The position numbers and the translations under genes were made by a program. The notes under the pieces were generated by a model. It was not told where the DNA came from and made no database searches. It worked only from the letters and a program-made list of their open reading frames with translations. A stretch of DNA of 64,000 nt from Nematopogon swammerdamellus. Taxonomy: Eukaryota > Arthropoda > Insecta > Lepidoptera > Adelidae. Positions 49,136 through 61,100 of this stretch are shown here, one piece after another. Position 1 is the first letter of the stretch, and every line of letters begins with the position of its first letter. The DNA is taken from contig OX336359.1 of NCBI GenBank assembly GCA_946902875.1, positions 992,001 to 1,056,000 on the forward strand. The letters run 5' to 3'.

Positions 49136-52100
49136 TGTGTGTGTGTCCGTCCAGCGACCTTGCGCCTAAACCGCTAAACCGATTTCGTTCAAAATTCGTT
49201 TAGTTTTTAAAAATTCGAAAAAATAAGGGTAGCTGTCATACAAAATTTGTATATGGCAATGTGTCCAGCGAAGTTGCGCCTCAGCCGCTCAACCGATTTC
49301 TATTAAAATTCATATTTAGTAGTTTGAAATGATTATCTAGGGGTACCTTTTTTTAGTTTTTTTTAATTCGAAAAAATAAGGGTAGCTGTCATACAAATGA
49401 TTTCGATAAGGTCGATTTTCTCATAAATGGCTCTAACGATTTTTATTATATTTTCCACATAGAAACCCTATTACTACTCTAAAAAGATACCGTTATCTGT
49501 TTTTCCAGGAAATCTCAAAAAAAGGTGGCTGCCATACAAACGAAGGTTTCTTTCTATTAAATGTTGCATACAAAATGTTTGTTGCGAGCGCCTAACTAAT
49601 TCAACGGAACTGTCCTGTCAGTACATTTTGAATTTCGAACATAAAAACGTTCAGTTCGCCAAACAAGCGAGAAAGTCAGTAGGGTATTACCCTACCATTT
49701 ATTTTTGTGGTGACAGAGCAACTTCGCCGCGTCTCTTCCGCGAGATGTGACAGAGAATTTCCGCCGCATCAAAGACGCCGCGATTTAAACCGAAGCTACT
49801 ATATCTTACATATAGTACGGTGGTATCGACCCAGTCGGCTAAAATTATAGCCAACCACCTAGTAAGGGGCAAGGGAGGGGGCCTACCTTGTTTTACACCG
49901 GTTCCGAACGGTGAAGCAGCAGGTGTATGCACGTAAATTTTTCCATCAGAAAAAACTCATTGGTATACGCCGACCGGATTCGAACCTCGAACCTTTCGTA
50001 AGGGAAGCCAACGCCCAGACCACTCTACTACTCGCCGCTTGTGAATTTATTGCAAATTGCGCCATTTGCCACCCGTCCTACTTATCTCTGCATCACTCGG
50101 CGCAGAGAGACTTAACACCCTTTTGTTGTTGACTTGGGCTTTTGAGAACCCATCGGTTCTCTGAACCGTTTCTTTGTCGCACCGCTAGCTAGGGTGTGGA
50201 ACTGTCTTCCGGCGAGTGTGTTTCCCGAATCCTTTAACCTTTAATCTTCAAACGTCGTATTAACAGGCTAGACAGCCTAGCAACAGTCCGAAAATCTGCT
50301 GGCATGGCACCTATCTGAGCGTGGTTTCGCGAGGAGAGGTGTTTTTGGCTCTGTCGAATGCACCATTGGTCTCTCGGCACAGCCAAGCATGTCGGTTTAC
50401 ATAAAAAAAAAGCCACAGTTGCACTCCGGGAGTGCCGGCAGAAGTGAAAACTTTTTGTATTTCCGAAAATAATTCTTAGATGGTTATAAAAAAAACTAAA
50501 CACCCTGAAACAAATTTTAACACCGTAACATTGCTTAAAAAAGAAAACAAAAGAAAAAAAAAACAAAAAATTGTTTTGAGGGATTCGAACCCATGGTCAA
50601 AAAATACAAATCCTACACACTCACCATTGAGCCAAGAAATCACATAAACGACCAAACGAATATCGGATTCCCTTGATTCGCTTTCGGCGTTACTGTCGCT
50701 GAGAGACGAACAGAATTGATCCCGAGCCACTCGTAACTTAACCCTTAAGGCGGTGACAAACGCCAAATACGCAAAACATGCAAAAAGTGCGACAAAGAAG
50801 GTCCAAAACTGACCAATTGACACACATTCAGAAAATTAAAAAAATACCAACCTATATTTTGGTTCCTTACCAACAAAGTGCATTGCTGGTTTTTTTAATA
50901 ATGAGTAAAAGTAAGTAATAAACATAAAATTAAAAATATATAAAAAAAGCATGAATTTTTGAAAATCTGAGTATGTGTGTATTATTACAATTTTACAATA
51001 CCACCGATTCAAAGGTCACAAAGCTCTGAGAAAACTCTATTCAATTTTTTTTATTATTTTATCCACGAAAGGAGATAAAAATAAAAAACAAAAAACGCCT
51101 ACATGAAATTATTGACGTAATTCTTCAGTCGGAAGGGTAAAATTTTTGCCTTCGTCAATTTAGCAGGCACTTCAATACTAGATACAATTTTAGTTCCGGG
51201 CTCGCTTGCTCGCTCCTGCCCTGCTGCGCCCGCGTGTCGGTCGTCATTTCTGTCTTCTGTGTTTGGATCGAATGGAAAAAAGATAGGTGGTTAGGTATAT
51301 TTGTACCGTGTGGGATGGTAATTTAAAATAATAGCCCCACTGCATCTCTCCCCGTGCATGTCGTAAAAGGCGACTGAGGGATTTTTTTATGTAAACTGAC
51401 ACAGTTTGCTATATCACCTATAACATCCGTGATGTCAGCCCATAACACCGGGTGAACTTAGGTGCCATGTCAGTGCTTCCCTTTGGTCGTGCCGGCTACA
51501 CTAAACTGGACGGAAAATACAAACTATTTCGGGATATGACTCCCTTCTTTTTTTCCGTCCAGTTCAGTGAAGCCGGTACGACCGAAGAAAAGCACTGACA
51601 TAGCACCTACTTCACCAGTTGTTACGAGCTGACATCTCGGATGTTGTATTGTAGGTGATGTTGCCACCGTGTCATTTTCCGTACCAGTATACAGTACGAC
51701 CGTATCAGTAATATCTCTCTTCTGTGGTATCTATCAGTATACGCTCCGGTACGTAACTTGACGGGGCGTTATATGCATGGCTTTCGTTGGTATAACCACA
51801 GAATAACTAATAGGTACTGTGGTATAACCATAGAATACTTATAATACTGGCGTATAGAAGCGACGCTCCGCCTCGAAGCGAGTTTGCTTCCCCCCGCGCC
51901 CCGCAGCCCGCGAGCGCTGTCTGGTCGACTTCTGGCGGACGGCTAGTCAGGCTGGCACCGACTGTCGAGAGGAGAGCGAGCGCACCTTCGAGAGGGAGTA
52001 GTAGCTACTTACACGTACGCGCGCGGTTCTTTCGCACTCACAGCACAGAACAACGATCGGGCCGGCCGCGCCCGCGCGCGCGGTGGACTTCAAACCTCCT

Positions 52101-55100
52101 TGTTCGCACTTACTTAGAGATGCAAGGCGCAATTTTGCACAAAAATTTCACTTGAAATTTTGCAGTGAAATTTTGCACTTTCTGCAAAATTACTGTGAAA
52201 TTTTCATTCTTATGTGAAATAATGAAATTTATGTTACACAAATCAGATATCAATTTGGTTTCTTATTCTTCTTCTTGAGTCAATTTTAATGTCCTACTAC
52301 TGAGCGCAAGCCTTTCCCATGAACATGGAAGGGAATTGTTATACATTTCCACGTGACAAGCTGGATTGGAAGCGGTGTCCACAACAATTTTATATGTACT
52401 GCTGTGCACAGGTTTCCTCACGGTGTTTTCCTTCACCGGAGCGAATCTTAATCATATGAACATTTAAAAAAAGTGGCCGCCATTTTGAACTTTTTAGTTA
52501 CTGGACCGATTGCTTTCAAAGTCGATATCTGGGTGTCTGTGTGGGCTCTGAATACGAATCCGTTGTCAAAATTTAAAAAAAGTGGCCGCCATTTTGAACT
52601 TTTTAGTTACTGGACCGATTGCTTTCAAAGTCGATATCTGGGTGTCTGTGTGGGCTCTGAATACGAATCCGTTGTCAAAATTTAAAAAAAGCGGCTGCCA
52701 TTTTGAACTTTTTAGTTACTGGACCGATTGCTTTCAAAGTCGATATCTGGGTGTCTGTGTGGGCTCTGAATACGAATCCGTTGTCAAAATTAAAAAAAAG
52801 CGGCTGCCATTTTGAACTTTTTGGTTACTGGACCGATTGCTTTCAAAGTCGATATCTGGGTGTCTGTGTGGGCTCTGAATACGAATCCGTTGTCAAAATT
52901 TAAAAAAAGTGGCCGCCATTTTGAACTTTTTAGTTACTGGACCGATTGCTTTCAAAGTCGATATCTGGGTGTCTGTGTGGGCTCTGAATACGAATCCGTT
53001 GTCAAAATTTAAAAAAAGCGGCTGCCATTTTGAACTTTTTAGTTACTGGACCGATTGCTTTCAAAGTCGATATCTGGGTGTCTGTGTGGGCTCTGAATAC
53101 GAATCCGTTGTCAAAATTTAAAAAAAGTGGCCGCCATTTTGAACTTTTTAGTTACTGGACCGATTGCTTTCAAAGTCGATATCTGGGTGTCTGTGTGGAC
53201 TCTGAATACGAATCCGTTGTCAAAATTTAAAAAAGTGGCCGCCATTTTGAACTTTTTAGTTACTGGACCGATTGCTTTCAAAGTCGATATCTGGGTGTCT
53301 GTGTGGACTCTGAATACGAATCCGTTGTCAAAATTTAAAAAAGTGGCCGCCATTTTGAACTTTTTAGTTACTGGACCGATTGCTTTCAAAGTCGATATCT
53401 GGGTGTCTGTGTGGACTCTGAATACGAATCCGTTGTCAAAATTTAAAAAAAGTGGCCGCCATTTTGAACTTTTTAGTTACTGGACCGATTGCTTTCAAAG
53501 TCGATATCTGGGTGTCTGTGTGGACTCTGAATACGAATCCGTTGTCAAAATTTAAAAAAGTGGCCGCCATTTTGAACTTTTTAGTTACTGGACCGATTGC
53601 TTTCAAAGTCGATATCTGGGTGTCTGTGTGGACTCTGAATACGAATCCGTTGTCAAAATTTAAAAAGAGCGGCTGCCATTTTGAACTTCTTAGTTACTGG
53701 ACCGATTGCTTTCAAAATCGATATCTGGGTGTCTGTGTGGGCTCTGAATACGAATCTGTAGTGAACATTTAAAAAAAGTTGCCGCCATTTTGAACTTTTT
53801 AATTACTGGACCGATTGATTTCAAAATCGATATCTGGGTGTTTGTGTGGACTCTGAATACAAATATGTAGTGAATATTTAAAAAAAGTTGCCGCCATTTT
53901 GACCTTTTTAGTTATTCGACCGATTGCTTTCAAAATCAATATCTGGGTGTCTGTGTGGGCTCTGAATACGAATCCGTTGTCAAAATTTAAAAAAAGTGGC
54001 CGCCATTTTGAACTTTTTAGTTACTGGACCGATTGCTTTCAAAGTCGATATCTGGGTGTCTGTGTGGACTCTGAATACGAATCCGTTGTCAAAATTTAAA
54101 AAAAGTGGCCGCTATTTTGAACTTTTTAGTTACTGGACCGATTGCTTTCAAAGTCGATATCTGGGTGTCTGTGTGGACTCTGAATACGAATCCGTTGTCA
54201 AAATTTAAAAAAAGCGGCTGCCATTTTGAACTTTTTAGTTACTGGACCGATTGCTTTCAAAATCGATATCTGGGTGTCTGTGTGGGCTCTGAATACGAAT
54301 CTGTAGTGAACATTTAAAAAAAGTTGCCGCCATTTTGAACTTTTTAATTACTGGACCGATTGATTTCAAAATCGATATCTGGGTGTTTGTGTGGACTCTG
54401 AATACAAATATGTAGTGAATATTTAAAAAAAGTTGCCGCCATTTTGACCTTTTTAGTTATTCGACCGATTGCTTTCAAAATCAATATCTGGGTGTCTGTG
54501 TGGGCTCTGAATACGAATCCGTTGTCAAAATTTAAAAAAAGTGGCCGCCATTTTGAACTTTTTAGTTACTGGACCGATTGCTTTCAAAGTCGATATCTGG
54601 GTGTCTGTGTGGACTCTGAATACGAATCCGTTGTCAAAATTAAAAAAAAGTGGCCGCTATTTTGAACATTTTAGTTACTGGACCGATTGCTTTCAAAGTC
54701 GATATCTGGGTGTCTGTGTGGACTCTGAATACGAATCCGTTGTCAAAATTTAAAAAAAGCGGCTGCCATTTTGAACTTTTTAGTTACTGGACCGATTGCT
54801 TTCAAAATCGATATCTGGGTGTCTGTGTGGGCTCTGAATACGAATCTGTAGTGAACATTTAAAAAAAGTTGCCGCCATTTTGAACTTTTTAATTACTGGA
54901 CCGATTGATTTCAAAATCGATATCTGGGTGTTTGTGTGGACTCTGAATACAAATATGTAGTGAATATTTAAAAAAAGTTGCCGCCATTTTGACCTTTTTA
55001 GTTATTCGACCGATTGCTTTCAAAATCAATATCTGGGTGTCTGTGTGGGCTCTGAATACGAATCCGTTGTCAAAATAAAAAAAAAACGGCCTCCATTTTG

Positions 55101-58100
55101 AACTTTTTAGTTCCTGGACCGATTGCTTTCAAAATCGATATCTGGGTGTCTGCGTGGGCTCTGAATACGAATCTGTAGTGAACATTAAAAAAAAGTGGCC
55201 GCCATTTTGAACTTTTTAGTTACTGGACCGATTGCTTTCAAAATTGATATCTGGGTATCTGTATGGGCTCTGAATACGAATCCGTTTTCAAAATTTAAAA
55301 ATAGTTGCCGCCATCTTGCACTTTTTAGTTTTGACTACAGATTCATATTTAGAGCCCACACAGACACGCAGATATCTATTTTGAAAGCAATCGGTCCAGT
55401 AACTAAAAAGTTTAAAATGGCGGCCACTTAATTTTGACTACAGATTCGTATTCAGAGCACACACAGACACCCAGACATCGATTTTGAAAGCAATTGGTCC
55501 AGTAACTGAAAAGTTCAAAATGGCGGCCACTTTTTTTAAATTTTGACTACAGATTCGTATTCAGAGCCTACACAGACACCCAGATATCAATTTTGAAAGC
55601 AATTGGTCCAGTAACTGAAAAGTTCAAAATGGCGGCCACTTTTTTTAAATTTTGACTACAGATTCGTATTCAGAGCCTACACAGACACCCAGATATCAAT
55701 TTTGAAATCAATCGGTCCAGTAACTAAAAAGTTTAAAATGGCGGCCACTTAATTTTGACTACAGATTCGTATTCAGAGCACACACAGACACCCAGACATC
55801 GATTTTGAAAGCAATTGGTCCAGTAACTGAAAAGTTCAAAATGGCGGCCACTTTTTTTAAATTTTGACTACAGATTCGTATTCAGAGCCTACACAGACAC
55901 CCAGATATCAATTTTGAAATCAATCGGTCCAGTAACTAAAAAGTTCAAAATGGCGGCCACTTTTTTTTAATTTTGACTACAGATTCGTGTTCCGAGCCCA
56001 CACAGACACCCAGATATCAATTTTGAAAGCAATCGGTCCAGTAACTAAAAAGTTCAAAATGGCGGCCACTTTTTTTTATTTTGATTACAGATTCGTATTC
56101 AGAGCCTACACAGCCACCCAGATATCAATTTTGAAAGCAATCGGTCCAGTAACTGAAAAGTTCAAAATGGCGGCCACTTTTTTTTTATTTTGATTACAGA
56201 TTCGTATTCAGAGCCTACACAGACACCCAGATATCAATTTTGAAAGCAATCGGTCCAGTAACTGAAAAGTTCAAAATGGCGGCCACTTTTTTTTATTTTG
56301 ATTACAGATTCGTATTCAGAGCCTACACAGACACCCAGATATCAATTTTGAAAGCAATCGGTCCAGTAACTAAAAAGTTCAAAATGGCGGCCACTTTTTT
56401 TTAATTTTGATTACAGATTCGTATTCAGAGCCTACACAGACACCCAGATATCAATTTTGAAAGCAATCGGTCCAGTAACTAAAAAGTTCAAAATGGCGGC
56501 AAGTATACATTGAAAATTTCACTTTAGCTTCACATACGATTCGGCTTAAAAATAATAAAAATGGAATACCTATTGCAAAGTTTCCAAAATTTAGTGAAAC
56601 TTTCACTGCAAAATTGTCGTTTAGTTAGCGAGTAAAAATAAAACATGTGCATATAAGTTGATGTTTTTCTTTTTTTCTTGCCCTCCAATAATGTTAAGAG
56701 GTACATATACATAGATAGTCATAATTAAAAATGTTTCCTTTTAAATTACATCAAATATAATTTATAATATTGTCCACTACAAACTTCTCATAAAGAGTGC
56801 CAACCCTGTACCCAAGTTATCGAGGTCGCACCAATACACGCAAAGGCGCCCGCGTACGTGAGCAGTAGGTACACATTTTCGGCCGCTTCATAGAAAATGT
56901 GACTAGTGTCACGGGTGTGGTATAACGCTGTCTGCGCTTGAGATGCAAGGACTATAGAACCGTGCCTAAATAAAAGTAGCCTAGCAACAGCGGCGCGCTG
57001 CGGAGCGGGGGCGGCGGCGGCGGCGGCACTGTGGTGGCGCGGAGCGGTGACGACGCGGCGGCGCGGCGCGGCGCGGAGGAGCGGCGGCGCGGCGCGGAGG
57101 AGCGGCTTGTTATTGCTTGCTTGCATGCGTGAGTGGCACGCTGCTACTGAGTTACCGCACCGCACCGCACCCCACCGCACCGTGCCATGCTGCCGCCGCG
57201 CGCGCCGCGCGCGCCGGCCGGTACCTATGTTGCTATGATATTTGCCATACATACCTAAATGCCTATCTACCTATTACCTACCTACCTATTTTTATTTTAG
57301 TTTTCATCGATAGTCTATTTAGAGGTTTATAAAAAGTGGTAAGTACATGAACTAAAATAATTTGGAAGAAATTACAATAAAATGTTATTTAGGTAAAATA
57401 ATAAAAAATAAAAAATTAGAATCACGCATCAGTTACATAAGCCACAATCATTTTAATAATTAAAATAATAAAAAAGCAAAAAAAAAAAACATACTAAAGT
57501 GGGATTCGAACCCCGAACCATCAACTCTTTAGGCTGATAGCGACAAACTACGCTAAATGTGACTTGAACGTGCGAAGCGAAATTAGCAGTCGCATGGTAC
57601 ATTATGTAGAATTCCCGAATGCTCAAGGTCGTTGGCGTTTGTCACGGCCTTAATGCAATGACTTAAGATTGCATTTTAAATAATAAAAATAGATCTGTCG
57701 CTTTTCGAGATCTGTCGCGAGTCGTAACATTTTTTTACCCACCTAAAAAAGTGCCAAGAGCCGCTAAAGAAGTTTTCACTTCGAAAAAATTGCAATTTGT
57801 GACAGGGCGAGTACAACGAGCAGAATTACGGAACATACGTGCGCTACATCCTGCACTCGGAGAATTGCTTCAACGCGTACGCGCAGCTCGACATCTCCGG
57901 CAAGGTGCATAGTCTGGGCGTCATCGCTGACCTCAACAACAACACCAGCGTCGACGTAGACCTGCACATCGAGCAGTGAGTTGAGTTGTTGTTGTTGTTT
58001 GTATCTACATACGTTCGCGATGGACTAGTTCGAAGGTGTGGAACTAAGCTTGCGATGGCTTCACCGAACATATCCGGGCCCATCGGCAGTAGAGGAGGGT

Positions 58101-61100
58101 GTTTTTGTTTTTTTTTTGTTTTTATGGAAACTGACACGGTTGGCTACATCACCTACAACATCCGTGATGTCAGCCCATAACACCGAGTGAACTTGGTGTC
58201 AGCGCTTCCCTTCATTTCATGCCGGCTACACTGAACTGAACGGAAAACACAAACTATTTACATATCCGTTTAAACCGACTTTCGTTCAGTGCGGCAGTAC
58301 TAACCTGGGCAGGTTAAACCCTACTACCTAGTAAGGTAAGAAGGGAAGGGACCTACAGTTTTATGTGGAATCGAACGAAATTTAAAAAGAAAAGCCCCCA
58401 GCGACGGATTCCGCCAGTTTGATTATCACAGTGAAGAAGAACTGGCAAGAAACTTAGCTGGGCATTTTTCCAATGTTCACTTAGTCAATTATACAAAAAT
58501 TTTATTATGATAAATTGTGATTGGTACCACAGTGAATACCTAAAAGTTCGAAGTGGCTATATAAATGAAAATGAAATATTTTATTTCATGCTGGGTTTTG
58601 ATGGTTGTGTAAATAGAGAAATACGCGAGTAAACCAGCGGGTATTATAGTGTCTGTACTCTGGAGTGGAATTTCCTTCTAATGAGAGCGGAGCTCTGACT
58701 TGAAGGGATTTTTACAATGGTTACGTTGGTACATACATACATATCACACACGCTGAATCCCGATAATCGGGGTAAGCAGAGTAATCGGTGTTGTGCTGCA
58801 AGTACTCTGGTCAATTGCAGCACAACACCGACCACCACGTTTCGTAAAGTATTCGAACAAGATTAAATCGATCAAGCAGCAAGTAAGGCACGAAGACCCA
58901 CCTGCTGCATGACTCGGTGGAAGTACCGTGCCAAGGTGAGAGGTGGCGAGCCTGTCGCCCTTAAGCACGGCATCTTGTCCTTATCCCTTAGTCGCCTTTT
59001 ACGACATGCATGGGGAGAGATGCAGTGGGGATATTCTTTTTAAGTACCGGCCCCACACGATACGTTGGTCTCGATTTTAAATGAAGTTCCCATACATTGC
59101 TCCGTAAATAATGTGAAGCTATACTCAGTATGTTGAACATACAGATGGGACTTGGAAAATGTGAGGTGAACAATCCATAGTGCGGAACTTTACAATTCAT
59201 CATGATCTCCAGCTCTCACTCGGGAGGGAAAATGGTATCACCTATCTATCGAGGATGTTCCGTACACTAAGCGGAAAGGAGCGTTTGAAGTTACACTCCG
59301 TTCATCCTAGCAACTAATGCCGAGCGGTTTCTCTTTCTCTGTACTTCTCATTCTCGCAAAGGGTGATTGAAGTGACTGTGAACTGAGGTTATGAATATAG
59401 TTTAATTTAAAAAATTTATTGAAGTATTGTTTATTTATCTGATGAATGAAAGTTTTGCAATAAACCTGTTTATTTTTATTTTTTGCTTGGAATCAGGTTA
59501 AATATTTTATATTTTCACTGTAAATTATTTAATATTAAAATGATATATTATTTAAATTTTGTGCCTAATCTACTTACTTCAGCTGTTCGTTCTATTGTAA
59601 GTGGATAAGTTAACCCACCAACACAAATAATATACAAAACCTCAAAATAACACGTGAAAAATATGCAAAACAATTAATACGTTATTATTATGACGCGTAG
59701 GAAAGGCTACTGACATAATGCGTCGACTGACCGGCCGACAGCACCTGGCTACCTGAAACCTTCTCAGAATAAAAACGGCAAAACTAACTCCAGGCGCAGC
59801 GGCGCACGCGCTGTTATGGTTTTGAGATTATTTAGTGTAAAAAGGATCTAATGTTTCACACGAACGTGGAAATGGAAAGGCGCGCGGTGAGTGAGCGAGC
59901 AGGGACGAGTGCCCGGAGTAAGGAGATGCGCGGCGGCGGCGGCGGTGCGGCGTGAGTTTTTCGACCCCGACAGTTCCCGCGCCCGCACCCTCCCTCCGCG
60001 CGCGTCAAATTACACTTTACGAAAATATTAATTTCAAAAATTCATATCTCCAGTACTAGACACTTTAGAGAAAAACTTTACTTACTTTTTTGTCTCGGAA
60101 AAACATGAAGATTGCACTGGCGATAGACTATGGGTTTAGGGGACATTGATTTAAATTCAAGAGTCGCGTGTAGGATTCTCCTAGTGATTAATGATCTTAC
60201 TATAGTAGGCGCACGCGCCGTTATTGTTTTGAGATGACTTTCGCATACACCTATGACTCACAAACGCAACCTTGTGTCCTGTGTAAAGAAGAGTAATAAC
60301 CGTTGCGAGAGCGAGAAACCGCTCGGCATTAGTTCCTTGAACGGAGTATAGTGGTGACATTTTCCGGTCTATGAAAAGTGATCGAGCATAGTTAAAGTAG
60401 AGTCGTGTACAATCAGACTGGGCCTGGGACTGGGGTATAAATAGTTTGTGTTGTGCAGTTCAGTCTAGTCGACACGACCTAAGGGAAGCGCTAACATGCC
60501 ACCTGATTCAGTAGGTGACGTAGCGAAACATGCCATGTTCCATAAAAGAAAAAATACTTGCAGAGTCCGCGACGTGCACCTATCGTACTATCGAAAGATG
60601 ACGGAGCAACTGAAGCAGTTCACCGCGGTGCTGAACTGGGACGCGAACCGCGACCCCTCGCAGAAGCTGAGCCTCAACCTCGAGCTGAAGAACCTAGCCG
60701 CGTGGGACTACGCCGGCAACCTGCTCCTCTACTATCCCGGCCGGATGATCAACGGGCAATTTGAGTTTTTGTTTAGAGGTTTGTTGTTCATTTGGTTATT
60801 TATACAGGGTGTCCCAAAACTCTACGTCAAGCGGGAACCAGGGAGTAGGCCAGTTTATGAGTACCCAGGGAAAAATAAGAAAACAAATCGGAGTCATTTG
60901 TTTTTATGATATGAGCATTTTTTGAGAAACGTTGAAAATTTACATTTTTAGGTACTACGAGTACAAATTTTCAAATATATAATTGTTAAAAAAAATTTAT
61001 TGGTAGCCTAAATAACTCTGCTATTGATCAGTATCCCAAACAGAACCAGAATGCCTGTAGTTTAAAAAAAAAAAAAATTCAGTTAAATTAAAAAAAAAAA

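Noticed and set aside
49096..49147. (GT)n tract as a regulatory Z-DNA element
   Set aside because: Possible in principle, but dinucleotide runs are common and nothing local supports a role.
52473..54862. Series of ORFs beginning [15 protein letters not shown]
   Set aside because: Direct by-product of the 109-bp repeat, which stays open in one frame; no start context, splice sites or relation to known proteins.
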